Counted from the stretch's first letter, positions 6,798 to 16,347 are shown. The stretch is DNA of 64,000 bases from Maribacter forsetii DSM 18668 (GCF_000744105.1 NZ_JQLH01000001.1:2604001-2668000); one strand, 5' to 3'. Notes: generated by a model from the letters alone, not told the origin. Made by a program: numbers and translations.

Positions 6798-8774
6798 CTA
6801 ATACGCGATTAGTTCTTTTAAATCAGATTCAAATCTTGATTTTGCAAGATATTGCTGCTCTAAGTTAGCATCGAAAGGAATAGGAGTTTCTAGACTACCT
6901 ACTCTTTTTATTGGTCCATCTAAATACTCAAAGCAATTTTCCATTACCATAGCAGAAATATCACTGGCAATACCACCAAACAAGCTATCTTCTTGAAGAA
7001 TAATCAATTTTCCTGTTCTTACCACAGAATCATAAATAGCTTTGGTATCTAAAGGCTGTAAGGTTCTTAAATCCAAAAGGTCTGCTCGTATTTCTGGATT
7101 ATTTTCCAAAGCTTCTAATGCCCAATGCACACCAGCACCATAGGTTACAATGCTAATCTGATCGCCTTGTTTTAAAAGACTTGCCTTACCTAATGGTAAT
7201 GTATAGTAATCCACAGGTACTTCCTGATAAAGACTTCTATATAACCCCTTATGTTCAAAAAACAGAACTGGATTAGGGTCTTCTATGGCAGTTGTCAACA
7301 AACCTTTTGCATCATAAGGAAATGCAGGATATACTACTTTTAGACCGGGAGTTTTAGTAAACCACGCTTCATTTGTTTGTGAATGAAATGGTCCGGCAGC
7401 AACACCACCACCACAAGGCATTCTAATAACCACATCGGCTTTTTCGCCCCAACGGTAATAACTCTTCGCTAAATAATTAACTATAGGGTTAAATCCGCTA
7501 CTCGCAAAATCTGCAAATTGCATCTCCATAACCGCCTTCATTCCGTTAATGGATAATCCCATAGCTGCCGATACAATTGCCGACTCACAGATGGGTGTAT
7601 TACGTACGCGCTCTTTACCAAAGTCATTTACAAAACCGTCTGTTATTTTAAATACCCCTCCATATTCCGCAACGTCTTGCCCCATGATGACAAGATTGTC
7701 AAATTTCTTCATAGACTGTCGTAATCCTTCAGAAATAGCATCGACTAGACGAATATTAGTTACAAATCTACTTGGTCTAATTTCTTTTAAATCAAATTTT
7801 TGATATACCTCACTTAATTCTTTACTTTCATTAGGTGTAATCGTATCTTCACTAAAGGCTATTCTTAGATGTTCATCTATTTCAGCTTGAATATCTGCCT
7901 TGTAATTGGCAATACTTTCCTCAGTCAACAACTTCTCACCAATTAGATATTGTGTATAATTCTCCAAGGGATCTTTCTCTGCCCAAGTATCTAAAAGTTC
8001 CTGAGGCACATATTTTGTTCCACTTGCTTCTTCATGCCCACGCATGCGAAAAGTCTTAAATTCTAACAACACAGGTCTAGGGTTTATTCTCATATCCCTT
8101 ACCAAATGAGAGACTTTAAAAAAAACTTCCAAAATATTGTTACCGTCTATGATGTGGGATTCCATGCCGTAGCCAGCTCCCTTATCCGCAATATTTTCAC
8201 ACCTAAATTGCTCATTTGTGGGTGTTGATAATCCGTAGCCATTATTCTCCACACAGAAAAGCACCGGTAAATCCCATACCGAAGCCACGTTCAAAGCTTC
8301 ATGAAAATCACCTTCACTAGTAGCTCCTTCTCCTGTAAAAACAGCGGTTACCTTCTTTTCCTTTTTTAATTTATGTGCAAGAGCTATACCATCTGCCACA
8401 CCCAATTGCGGACCCAAATGTGATATCATCCCTACAATCTTAAAATCTTGGGTACCAAAATGAAAACTACGATCTCTTCCCTGAGTGAATCCGCTTGCTT
8501 TACCCTGCCATTGTGCAAATAATCTGTATAAAGGAATCTCTCTGGTAGTAAACACCCCAAGGTTTCTATGCATGGGAAGGATGTATTCTTCATCATCTAA
8601 AGCCGAAGTAACGCCAATGGAAATTGCTTCTTGACCAATGCCACTAAACCATTTAGAAACCTTGCCTTGACGCAGTAGAATCAACATTTTCTCCTCAATC
8701 ATACGAGGCTTAAGCATTGATTTGTAAAGTGTTAACTTAACATCTTGAGCTACTTTAAAATCAGTATAATTCAT
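6798..8774 (-). CDS. 2-oxoacid dehydrogenase E1, fused alpha and beta subunits (branched-chain type)
   Basis: A 658-residue thiamine-diphosphate enzyme. The alpha part (about 1-330) has the ThDP motif from GEGATSEGDFHEA to VENNGYGLS. The beta part (about 340-658) begins with LVDAISEGLRQSM and contains QFADFASSGFNPI. Most bacteria encode these as two proteins; the fusion is common in Bacteroidota. It is expected to decarboxylate branched-chain 2-oxoacids (or related 2-oxoacids) for an E2 lipoyl protein, supplying acyl-CoA primers for iso-fatty acids. E2 and E3 are not in the window. A pyruvate dehydrogenase role is less likely but not excluded. Confidence 0.88.
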   Translation of the reverse strand: MNYTDFKVAQDVKLTLYKSMLKPRMIEEKMLILLRQGKVSKWFSGIGQEAISIGVTSALDDEEYILPMHRNLGVFTTREIPLYRLFAQWQGKASGFTQGRDRSFHFGTQDFKIVGMISHLGPQLGVADGIALAHKLKKEKKVTAVFTGEGATSEGDFHEALNVASVWDLPVLFCVENNGYGLSTPTNEQFRCENIADKGAGYGMESHIIDGNNILEVFFKVSHLVRDMRINPRPVLLEFKTFRMRGHEEASGTKYVPQELLDTWAEKDPLENYTQYLIGEKLLTEESIANYKADIQAEIDEHLRIAFSEDTITPNESKELSEVYQKFDLKEIRPSRFVTNIRLVDAISEGLRQSMKKFDNLVIMGQDVAEYGGVFKITDGFVNDFGKERVRNTPICESAIVSAAMGLSINGMKAVMEMQFADFASSGFNPIVNYLAKSYYRWGEKADVVIRMPCGGGVAAGPFHSQTNEAWFTKTPGLKVVYPAFPYDAKGLLTTAIEDPNPVLFFEHKGLYRSLYQEVPVDYYTLPLGKASLLKQGDQISIVTYGAGVHWALEALENNPEIRADLLDLRTLQPLDTKAIYDSVVRTGKLIILQEDSLFGGIASDISAMVMENCFEYLDGPIKRVGSLETPIPFDANLEQQYLAKSRFESDLKELIAY

Positions 8775-8896
8775 TAATTAGGTCAATTTTGGCTATTAAA
8801 ATATAAATGTAACAAAAATGCATATAGCAAGTATCGATTATAACAACGCTTATAAATGGACAATAATTATTAATTTTACGTAAAATCTTTTAAAAT

Positions 8897-9847
8897 ATGA
8901 GCTTAGTACCTAGTGTTGATTTGTCGGATTTTCTTTCGGAAGACCCAAAAAGAAAACAAAAGTTTATTAATGAAATTGGAAAAGCATTTGAAGATATTGG
9001 ATTCGTAGCATTAAGCGGACATTTTTTATCCGAGGAATTTGTGGATACCTTATATTCAGAAATTAAGGAATTTTTTGATTTACCTAGTGATGTAAAGGAT
9101 GGATACCAAATTGAAGGTATTGGTGGGCAACGCGGTTATACTTCATTTGGCAAGGAGCACGCCAAGGGTAGAAAAGAAGGCGATTTAAAGGAGTTCTGGC
9201 ATTTTGGACAATATGTAGAAGATAATGACGAACTAGAAAAGGAATATCCTGCAAATGTAATAGTAGAAGAACTTCCAAAATTTAATGAAGTAGGTAAAGA
9301 AACCTATAAAATGTTAGAGAAAACTGCCAGATACGTTTTACGTGCTTTGGCTTTACATTTGAATTTAGATGAATTTTATTTTGATGATTTCATTAAAAAT
9401 GGAAATTCAATCTTGCGTCCTATACATTATCCACCAATTACATCTGAACCTAAAAACGCTGTAAGAGCAGCAGCTCATGGAGATATTAACCTTATTACAC
9501 TGTTAATGGGTGCTCATGGTAAGGGACTTCAAGTACAAAACCACGATGGGGAGTGGGTTGATGCCATTGCAAGACCAGATCAATTGATGATCAACGTTGG
9601 CGACATGCTTTCTCGTCTTACGAACAACAAACTATTGTCTACCATACATCAAGTAGTTAATCCGCCAAGAGAATTATGGGGCACATCTAGATATTCGGTT
9701 CCATTTTTTATGCACCCTGTTAGTGAGATGCCTTTAAATTGCCTTGAGAACTGCATTGACGAAGACCACCCGAAGCTGTACGAAGATATTACAGCTGGTG
9801 AATTTTTACATGAAAGATTAATAGACCTTGGGTTAATTAAAAAGTAA
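8897..9847 (+). CDS. 2-oxoglutarate/Fe(II)-dependent oxygenase, isopenicillin N synthase family
   Basis: A 316-residue double-stranded beta-helix oxygenase. The N-terminal DIOX_N region (VDLSDFLSEDP and onward) is followed by the iron ligands His194 and Asp196 in AAAHGDINLITLL and His251 in LSTIHQVVNPP. The 2OG-binding pair is R265-x-S267 in SRYSVPFFMHP. The metal and co-substrate sites are thus complete. Substrate is unknown; relatives are annotated only as isopenicillin N synthase family. It is followed 5 nt later by the SUI1-like gene, so the two are likely co-transcribed. Confidence 0.87.
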   Translation: MSLVPSVDLSDFLSEDPKRKQKFINEIGKAFEDIGFVALSGHFLSEEFVDTLYSEIKEFFDLPSDVKDGYQIEGIGGQRGYTSFGKEHAKGRKEGDLKEFWHFGQYVEDNDELEKEYPANVIVEELPKFNEVGKETYKMLEKTARYVLRALALHLNLDEFYFDDFIKNGNSILRPIHYPPITSEPKNAVRAAAHGDINLITLLMGAHGKGLQVQNHDGEWVDAIARPDQLMINVGDMLSRLTNNKLLSTIHQVVNPPRELWGTSRYSVPFFMHPVSEMPLNCLENCIDEDHPKLYEDITAGEFLHERLIDLGLIKK

Positions 9848-9852
9848 TTCAT

Positions 9853-10182
9853 ATGGATCTTAAAGACCAGTTAAAGAACTTATTCCCCGATCATGAGGCT
9901 GAGGAAACTCCCGTTGAAAAATCAACGGATAATCCTATTTGGCTTCAAGATGACCCAATCATATGTAAGTATGAAAAACGTAAAGGCAAACCAATAACTA
10001 TTCTAGAGGGATACAACGGCGCCGATGAAGATTTTAAGAAACTAGCCAAAGAATTGAAGACTAAACTTAGTGTAGGAGGCAGTTTCAAGGATAATAAAAT
10101 TATTATTCAGGGCGATTATAGGGATAAAATCATGGCAATACTGAAAGATAAAGGCTTTTCTGTGAAGCGAGTAGGCGGTTAA
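9853..10182 (+). CDS. SUI1/eIF1-family translation factor (YciH-like)
   Basis: A 109-residue protein. A variable, acidic N-terminus precedes a SUI1 domain (about residues 45-107) with the motifs TILEGYNGADED, KLSVGGSFKDN and IIIQGDYRDKI. In Escherichia coli the homologue YciH influences start-site fidelity at ribosomes. It is placed 5 nt after the oxygenase stop. The Gly-Gly-Ser-Phe loop typical of the bacterial family is intact. A role in initiation on the Shine-Dalgarno-poor mRNAs of this organism would be speculative. Confidence 0.88.
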   Translation: MDLKDQLKNLFPDHEAEETPVEKSTDNPIWLQDDPIICKYEKRKGKPITILEGYNGADEDFKKLAKELKTKLSVGGSFKDNKIIIQGDYRDKIMAILKDKGFSVKRVGG

Positions 10183-10290
10183 TTAAGTGAAAAGCACTAC
10201 CTTGAAAGCTCCATTTGTTTTCTGTTAAATAATTTTTTAACGTTGTTATTAGTATTATTTTTAATCTAATCAAACTAAATCAAACCTGGT

Positions 10291-11223
10291 ATGAGTTCTC
10301 TCTTGCACATAACCAACGGCGATGTTTTCACCGAACGTCTCCAAAAATTAAACTTAGATGGCGATGTCATCACATGGCGCGAAATGCTATGCGAAGGACA
10401 AACCTTACCTAATGTAGGTACAGAATCTTTTTGGAAAGCTCGATTCGAGTTTCTCAATAAAAATTATAAAGTTTCAAAATCTTGGTTTATAGAAAAGACC
10501 CTAAAAGAATACAGGTCTTTATGTAGCCACAAACAACAAGATCATATCGTGCTTTGGTTCGAGTATGATCTTTTTTGTCAAGTAAATATGCTAGCGGTTA
10601 TCAGCTGGTTGTTAACGCACAGAAAATACGCTCAAATATCATTGGTCTGTAGCGGAAAAGAAGATAATTCCGATAAATTATATAGCCTTAACGAACTTTC
10701 TGACGAGCAATTATTAGGTTTATATAATAACAAAAAGGTATTGTCGCAAGATGATACAGAATACGCAGATTATGTATGGCAATTATATTGTAGTAACAAT
10801 CCTATTCGTTTAGAAAATTTAACGGACTTTGAGAACTATCAATTTGATTACCTAGGTGATGCCGTAAAGACTCATTTAAAACGTTTCCCTAGCATCAATA
10901 ACGGTTTAAATGAAATGGAGAATACCATTTTGCAACTTGCTATTGACAAGAAACCAAAATCAAAAACGGAATACATGGATGTTTTACTTAAAAACCAGGG
11001 CAACCTAGGTTTTTCTAACACACAGTACGACCGCGCCATAACTAGGCTAAAACCATTGATTACAAGCCTAAATCCTGTTCGCCTTTCTAAAAAAGGAAAA
11101 GAGATTTTAAAAGGACAAACAAGTTATTACTCTTGCATTCAAGACAATGATGTGTATTTAGGAGGTGCTTTAAAGTACAATTTCCTCTACAACACTAGTA
11201 CGAACCGAATCTTAAAATTATAG
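10291..11223 (+). CDS. DUF1835 domain-containing protein
   Basis: A 310-residue cytoplasmic protein with no signal peptide or membrane segment. The N-terminus SLLHITNGDVFTERL and the following WREMLCEGQTL are characteristic of DUF1835, and HIVLWFEYDLFCQVNML is the second conserved block. The C-terminal third (about 200-300) looks helical and may correspond to the domain often paired with it. No function is established for the family. It starts 108 nt after the SUI1 gene and ends one base before the nucleoside phosphorylase start, so it probably heads a run of four genes to 15014. Confidence 0.8.
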   Translation: MSSLLHITNGDVFTERLQKLNLDGDVITWREMLCEGQTLPNVGTESFWKARFEFLNKNYKVSKSWFIEKTLKEYRSLCSHKQQDHIVLWFEYDLFCQVNMLAVISWLLTHRKYAQISLVCSGKEDNSDKLYSLNELSDEQLLGLYNNKKVLSQDDTEYADYVWQLYCSNNPIRLENLTDFENYQFDYLGDAVKTHLKRFPSINNGLNEMENTILQLAIDKKPKSKTEYMDVLLKNQGNLGFSNTQYDRAITRLKPLITSLNPVRLSKKGKEILKGQTSYYSCIQDNDVYLGGALKYNFLYNTSTNRILKL

Positions 11224-11224
11224 C

Positions 11225-12091
11225 ATGCAATTAAAGCCTGCTGAGCTTATCATCAATGAAGATGGTAGCATTTACCACCTTAACTTACTACCAGAAGATA
11301 TAGCGAACACCATTATTACCGTAGGTGACCCAGACAGGGTTCATCAGGTATCTCGACATTTTGATACTGTAGAAGTAAAGAAAGGTAAGCGCGAATTCCA
11401 TACACATACCGGTCATTTAAACGGTAAACGTATTTCGGTAATATCTACAGGAATTGGCACGGACAATATCGATATCGTTTTAAACGAGTTAGACGCTCTT
11501 GTAAATATTGATTTTAAGACAAGAACACTTAAAGAGAAACACACTTCTTTAGATATCATTAGAATTGGTACTACGGGAGCCATACAACCAGATATTCCAA
11601 TTGATTCTTTTTTGATCAGTAAATACTCAATTGGGTTTGATGGCTTGTTGCACTTTTATGAGCATGATAAAATCAACTTTCCAGAAATAGAAGATGAATT
11701 TATCGCACATACCTCTTGGGATTCTTATAAAGCGAGGCCATATGTACTCTCCTACTCAGAAAAACTTGGGAAACTGTTTAATGATAATCGTATACGATTA
11801 GGCTTCACAGCAACAAATACAGGGTTTTACGGACCACAACAGCGTCAATTAAGAATTAAGCCTAGCCAAATGGAATTGATGGAGAAATTATCGACGTTTA
11901 AGTTCAAAGAGCTTCAATTAACCAACCTAGAAATGGAAACTTCAGGTATTTATGCCTTGGCCCAACTCTTAGGTCATGAGGCGGTTTCTATGAATTGCAT
12001 TTTAGCCAACAGATCTACTGGTGAGTTTTCAATTACTCCAACAGAATCAGTTGATAGGTTAATAGAATTTTGCTTGAACCGATTGGCTTAA
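11225..12091 (+). CDS. Nucleoside phosphorylase (PNP/UDP family)
   Basis: A 288-residue enzyme of the purine nucleoside/uridine phosphorylase family. The N-terminal phosphate-site block is TVGDPDRVHQVSRHF, then GTGIGTDNIDIVL, and a late block LTNLEMETSGIYALA that forms the ribose/phosphate site (Met-Glu-Thr). It cleaves nucleosides with phosphate to base and ribose-1-phosphate. Uridine phosphorylase-like activity is the best guess, but base specificity cannot be read reliably. It begins two bases after the DUF1835 stop and is likely co-transcribed with it. Confidence 0.87.
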   Translation: MQLKPAELIINEDGSIYHLNLLPEDIANTIITVGDPDRVHQVSRHFDTVEVKKGKREFHTHTGHLNGKRISVISTGIGTDNIDIVLNELDALVNIDFKTRTLKEKHTSLDIIRIGTTGAIQPDIPIDSFLISKYSIGFDGLLHFYEHDKINFPEIEDEFIAHTSWDSYKARPYVLSYSEKLGKLFNDNRIRLGFTATNTGFYGPQQRQLRIKPSQMELMEKLSTFKFKELQLTNLEMETSGIYALAQLLGHEAVSMNCILANRSTGEFSITPTESVDRLIEFCLNRLA

Positions 12092-12099
12092 CATACTTT

Positions 12100-12119
12100 T
12101 ACAATATTTTACTATTGTA
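12100..12119. repeat. AT-rich inverted repeat upstream of ppk1
   Basis: TACAATA (12100-12106) and TATTGTA (12113-12119) form a perfect 7-bp inverted repeat with a 6-nt loop, 27 bases before the ppk1 start. It is too AT-rich for a strong terminator and could be an operator. Confidence 0.35.
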
Positions 12120-12145
12120 CTTCTTATTTTTACGCAAATCTTATC

Positions 12146-14182
12146 ATGAAAAGAGACAACCTGAAGCATAGAGATATTAATTGGCTTTATTTCAATGAAC
12201 GTGTATTACTTGAAGCAAAAAGTACCGATACACCTTTATTAGAACGATTGAAGTTTTTGGCTATCTTTTCATCTAACCTAGATGAGTATTTTAAAGTTCG
12301 TGTTTCTCAACTACGACAAATAAAGCATCTAGACAAAAAGTTTCGAAAGAAACTAATGTTTAAGGCCAATACCACTTTACAGCGCATATTAAAAACGATT
12401 AATGAGCAACAAGTTGAGTTTGGTAATGTAATCAAAGCTACCCTTGCAGAATTAGAAGATCATAATATCTATGTTCGCAATACATCCAACTTTACGAACC
12501 AACAAAAAGTGTTTTTAGAGTCATTATTTGACAAGCGTATAAGAGAGTTTTGTGCGGTACATAAAGAAAATTTAGAATTAACGGATGGGGCACTTTATTT
12601 GGCGGTAACGCACCCTAACCAAAAATATAGTATTGTTGAAATACCCACAGAAAACCAAGACAGATTTATAAGTTTACCTGGCGACGGACATCAATTTTGC
12701 TATTTGGATGATGCCATAAGATTGAATATTCAAAAATTACTCCCTCAGAAAGAAATTATCGATTGTTATTCCATTAAACTTTCCAGGGATGCTGAATTAT
12801 ATTTAGAAGATGACTATTCTGATATTGAATTAGTAGAAAAAATCTACAATTCACTTGATAAACGTTTATACGGACAGGCAACCCGTTTACTTTATGATGG
12901 ATGCATGCCAAATTGGTTGATAGAATCGCTAAAGTCCGATTTTAACTTGGGCACGGTAGACTTGTCCCCCGGCGGAGCATATCATAATTTGTCGGATTTC
13001 TTTTCTTTTCCACTACCTGATGGAACGGAACATTTACAATATCAAGAAAAACCGGCTTTACCACATCCCGTGCTATCGCATACCAGTAATATATTTGAAA
13101 GTATCTCCGTAAAAGACCAATTGGTACATTTTCCGTATCAGGACTTCAAAGTAGTTGAGGAATTTCTGACCACAGCAGCCACGGATCCCAATGTTATTGC
13201 TATAAAAATGACCATTTATCGCATTGCCAAGTCTTCATCACTGGCAGATGCTATATTAACCGCATTGGATAATAACAAAGAGGTTACTTTATTTGTAGAA
13301 GCCCAAGCTAGGTTTGATGAAGCTAATAACATTAAATGGGGACGTATTTTTGAGGAAAAGGGTGCCAAAGTTATTTTCAGTATACCTCAAGTAAAGGTAC
13401 ACTCTAAAATAGCAATGGTATTTAGAAAGGAAGAGGACAAAGTAAAACGATACGCCTATATAGGAACCGGTAATTTCAACGCTAAAACATCAAAAATTTA
13501 TTGTGACCACGGACTATTTACCGCTAATAAAAAAATAACCAAAGATTTAGGGCAGGTTTTTCAGGTTTTGGAGCGAAAAATCATAGTACCAAAGCTAAAA
13601 CGCCTTTTAGTTTCTCCGTTTACCACTAGAATTACATTTTTAAATCTTATTCAAAACGAAATCAACGCTGCCCGAGAAGGTAAAAAAGCTGCTATTACGG
13701 CTAAAATGAACAGCCTTGAGGATTCTGATATGATTAGGGCATTGTACAGAGCCGTTAATGCAGGTGTAGATGTTCGGCTTATAGTCAGAGGTTTTTGTTG
13801 CTATCTAACTGCCAATGATGACCCTAGCGACGGAATGAAAGATAATGTTTACATCACTAGTATTGTAGATCGTTATTTAGAGCATGGCAGAATTTACCTG
13901 TTCGAAAATGAAGGTGACGAACTGATGTATATTGGTTCTGCAGATTGGATGACCCGTAACCTAGACCGACGAATAGAAGTATTGACCCCTATTCTAGATC
14001 CCGATATTTTTGACGAGTTAAAACATATTCTTGCCCTACAATTAAACGACAATCAAAAAGCACGTGTTCTAGATTTGGAAAACACTAATAAAAAAGTAGC
14101 GCAATTACCTAATGAAGACAGCATACGCTCTCAATATGCTATTTACGATTACCTTAAAAATAAATTAGATGAAAACCGTTAA
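12146..14182 (+). CDS. ppk1: Polyphosphate kinase 1
   Basis: A 678-residue enzyme that reversibly polymerises the gamma-phosphate of ATP into polyphosphate. The N-terminal block RDINWLYFNERVLLEA is the PPK1 signature. The two phospholipase-D-like catalytic regions are present, including VKVHSKIAMVF with the autophosphorylated histidine and YIGTGNFNAKTSKIYCDH. Length matches the family. Its last 14 nt overlap the start of the next gene, so the two are coupled. A role in phosphate storage and stress is known for the family. Confidence 0.95.
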   Translation: MKRDNLKHRDINWLYFNERVLLEAKSTDTPLLERLKFLAIFSSNLDEYFKVRVSQLRQIKHLDKKFRKKLMFKANTTLQRILKTINEQQVEFGNVIKATLAELEDHNIYVRNTSNFTNQQKVFLESLFDKRIREFCAVHKENLELTDGALYLAVTHPNQKYSIVEIPTENQDRFISLPGDGHQFCYLDDAIRLNIQKLLPQKEIIDCYSIKLSRDAELYLEDDYSDIELVEKIYNSLDKRLYGQATRLLYDGCMPNWLIESLKSDFNLGTVDLSPGGAYHNLSDFFSFPLPDGTEHLQYQEKPALPHPVLSHTSNIFESISVKDQLVHFPYQDFKVVEEFLTTAATDPNVIAIKMTIYRIAKSSSLADAILTALDNNKEVTLFVEAQARFDEANNIKWGRIFEEKGAKVIFSIPQVKVHSKIAMVFRKEEDKVKRYAYIGTGNFNAKTSKIYCDHGLFTANKKITKDLGQVFQVLERKIIVPKLKRLLVSPFTTRITFLNLIQNEINAAREGKKAAITAKMNSLEDSDMIRALYRAVNAGVDVRLIVRGFCCYLTANDDPSDGMKDNVYITSIVDRYLEHGRIYLFENEGDELMYIGSADWMTRNLDRRIEVLTPILDPDIFDELKHILALQLNDNQKARVLDLENTNKKVAQLPNEDSIRSQYAIYDYLKNKLDENR

Positions 14183-15014
14183 GATCATAGGTGTACCAGA
14201 ACATTTTAACCTTCCATGGCACTTGGCCATCGAAGAAGGGGCTTTTGAAGAAAGGGGAATTAATTTAGAATGGACCGAAGTACCCGAAGGTACGGGTAAA
14301 ATGAGCGAAATGCTCAAAAACAACGAGACCGACCTTGCAATTATCTTAACCGAAGGCATTGTAAAAAGCATAACCGAAGGCAATGAGGTGAAAATTATTC
14401 AAGAATACATTGCCTCTCCCCTTCTTTGGGGAATTCACGTAGACGCCAAAAGCTCCTTTACCTCCCTAAACGATTTAAAGGATACTACTGCCGCTATAAG
14501 CCGTTACGGTAGCGGTAGCCATCTAATGTCCTACGTACAAGCTACAGAAATGGGCTGGGACACTGAAAATTTGAAATTCAATTTAATTAATAATTTAGAA
14601 GGGGCTGTTGAAGGCTTATCTACTGGAACTGCAGATTACTTCATGTGGGAACGTTTTACTACAAAACCACTTGTAGATCGTGGAGTTTTTAAACACTTAG
14701 GAAATTGCCCTACACCATGGCCTTGTTTCGTTTTGGTAGGTACTAATTCATTTTTAAAAGAGAACGAGGGTATATTGAACCACATACTTGCAATCATTAA
14801 CATGTATACGGTTGAATTTAAACAGATACCTAGAATAGATGCTACGTTAGCAAATAGGTATCATCAAAAATTAGAAGATATACAAGAATGGCTAAAAATA
14901 ACTCAATGGAGCCAAAAACAACTACCGGAAAGTACCTTGAAAAAGGTTCAACAGACCTTAATAGAATTAAATTTGATAGAAAAAGTAATTCCCTCCTCGC
15001 AAATATTAAAGTAA
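14169..15014 (+). CDS. Periplasmic-binding-protein-like (NMT1/SsuA type) protein without signal peptide
   Basis: A 281-residue protein with the fold signature of ABC-transporter substrate-binding proteins for small sulfonate or pyrimidine-type ligands: NLPWHLAIEEGAFEERG, then DLAIILTEGIVKSI, and ISRYGSGSHLMSYV. There is no signal peptide or lipobox (it begins MKTVKIIGVPEHFN), and no permease or ATPase gene is nearby, so it is probably cytoplasmic. Its ATG lies inside the 3' end of ppk1 in another frame. It may sense or bind a metabolite, or act as a biosynthetic enzyme as NMT1-like proteins do. Function unknown. Confidence 0.72.
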   Translation: MKTVKIIGVPEHFNLPWHLAIEEGAFEERGINLEWTEVPEGTGKMSEMLKNNETDLAIILTEGIVKSITEGNEVKIIQEYIASPLLWGIHVDAKSSFTSLNDLKDTTAAISRYGSGSHLMSYVQATEMGWDTENLKFNLINNLEGAVEGLSTGTADYFMWERFTTKPLVDRGVFKHLGNCPTPWPCFVLVGTNSFLKENEGILNHILAIINMYTVEFKQIPRIDATLANRYHQKLEDIQEWLKITQWSQKQLPESTLKKVQQTLIELNLIEKVIPSSQILK

Positions 15015-15443
15015 TTAAATAGCAGCTAAACTGTAATGCTTTTGAATTAATGCTTTGAAGGTTTCATCAGAAAGTGGTTTCTGAGCAAAATCCGCAACAT
15101 ATTTATCATCCGCAGCACGTTCTTTATCCTCTTTATTGTCACTTATGGTTACAAGAACAATAGTGATTTGGTCTTTAAGTTTTTTAGGAACTAAAGCATC
15201 ATAAGCATCCATAAACTGCCATCCGTCCATAACAGGCATTCTTAAATCAAGCATCACCATACACGGTAATTCTAATTGTTCCTGACCTTTTCCAAGAATA
15301 AAATCTATAGCTTCTTGACCGTTGAGCGCAGAGTTGATATTCACATCCATATCTAATTTATTGATAAAAATGGAATGTAAGAAGTTGCTTGCATCATCAT
15401 CATCTACCAGTAAAATAGTATTTAACCTATCTAAATTATTCAT
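15015..15443 (-). CDS. Single-domain response regulator
   Basis: A 142-residue stand-alone CheY-like receiver. The acidic pocket is in LLVDDDDASN (Asp14-Asp17), the phosphoacceptor is Asp66 in MLDLRMPVMDG, the switch residue is Thr99 in VLVTIS, and Lys122 is in AQKPLS. There is no output domain, so it must act by protein-protein contact or in a phosphorelay. No histidine kinase is adjacent. Its stop directly abuts the stop of the convergent binding-protein-like gene (0 nt between). Confidence 0.9.
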   Translation of the reverse strand: MNNLDRLNTILLVDDDDASNFLHSIFINKLDMDVNINSALNGQEAIDFILGKGQEQLELPCMVMLDLRMPVMDGWQFMDAYDALVPKKLKDQITIVLVTISDNKEDKERAADDKYVADFAQKPLSDETFKALIQKHYSLAAI

Positions 15444-15523
15444 TTGAGCTGTTATTTAAGTTTTGATTTACCATTGCGCCCCAAAGCACAATCTAAATTT
15501 AAAGCATTTATTAGATATCTAAC

Positions 15524-16189
15524 TTACCACGTGATTGTTTTATTGCCTAAATCGTCTAATATTTTATTACAAGAAGAAAAATGATGGTTTCCAAACCAAT
15601 ATCCACGATTTGCGCTTAAGGGTGAAGGGTGACCAGATGTTAGTATAAAATGATTTTTTGCATCTATTAGTTTTACCTTCTTCTTTGCATACCCGCCCCA
15701 GAGCATGAAAACTATATTTTTCCTATTATCCGACAATTTTGAAATCACTGCATTGGTAAATACTTCCCAACCATGTTTTTGATGACTACCAGCTTCATGA
15801 GCCCTTACCGTAAGCGTAGCATTTAATAAGAGTACGCCTTGTTTTGCCCATCGTTCTAGATTACCACTATCTGGGTACGGAGTATTCATATCGGTTTCAA
15901 TTTCTTTAAAAATGTTGACCAATGATGGCGGATGTTTTATTTCATCCTGAACCGAAAAACACAATCCATTTGCTTGATTAGGTCCATGATATGGATCTTG
16001 ACCTAAAATAACCACTTTGGTTTCTTCAAACTTACAGTGGTTAAAAGCTGAAAAAACCTCAGCATACTGTGGATAACACGTATACTCTTCATATTCAAGC
16101 GAAACAAACTGCTTTAACTCTTTAAAATACGGCTTTTCAAATTCTTGTGACAACTGTTTCTCCCAACTATTATCTAAATCAATATTCAT
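15524..16189 (-). CDS. ung: Uracil-DNA glycosylase, family 1
   Basis: A 221-residue enzyme that excises uracil from DNA. The catalytic water-activating motif is GQDPYHGPNQANG with Asp65, and the minor-groove loop is GHPSPLSANRGYWFGNHHF. I chose the ATG at 16189, giving MNIDLDNSWEKQL. A longer reading would begin at 16246, but a good promoter (TTG-N20-TAACTTTG) lies inside that extension, so the extension cannot be translated from it. It is divergent from mutS2. Confidence 0.95.
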   Translation of the reverse strand: MNIDLDNSWEKQLSQEFEKPYFKELKQFVSLEYEEYTCYPQYAEVFSAFNHCKFEETKVVILGQDPYHGPNQANGLCFSVQDEIKHPPSLVNIFKEIETDMNTPYPDSGNLERWAKQGVLLLNATLTVRAHEAGSHQKHGWEVFTNAVISKLSDNRKNIVFMLWGGYAKKKVKLIDAKNHFILTSGHPSPLSANRGYWFGNHHFSSCNKILDDLGNKTITW

Positions 16190-16215
16190 GGTATTATCGT
16201 ATTTTACTTTAGAAT

Positions 16216-16246
16216 CAAAGTTACTATTAACCTTAGCGAAAATCAA
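16216..16246 (-). promoter_or_regulatory. Promoter of ung (Bacteroidota -33/-7 type)
   Basis: On the minus strand TTG (16246-16244) and TAACTTTG (16223-16216) are separated by 20 nt, matching the Bacteroidota housekeeping consensus TTTG/TAnnTTTG. The predicted start of transcription near 16209 leaves a leader of about 20 nt before the chosen ATG. Confidence 0.7.
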
Positions 16247-16320
16247 TCATCATTCATTATTAACCACAATTCAAATAAGCTCAATGCAATCTCACTAATA
16301 AAAATTTCATTGTCAATGCG

Positions 16321-16328
16321 TACCTTTG
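16321..16328 (+). promoter_or_regulatory. -7 promoter element of mutS2
   Basis: TACCTTTG matches TAnnTTTG exactly and lies 19 nt before the GTG start. No good -33 element at the expected distance was seen. Confidence 0.5.
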
Positions 16329-16347
16329 CAGCTCATTAAAATAGAAC

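Noticed and set aside
6671..6868. 65-residue plus-strand frame in the spacer after E1
   Set aside because: It overlaps the 3' end of the E1 gene, is made of palindromic spacer DNA, and has no recognisable protein pattern.
12100..12119. Intrinsic terminator before ppk1
   Set aside because: The 7-bp stem is entirely AT-rich apart from two C-G pairs and lacks a T-run, so it is listed as a repeat only.
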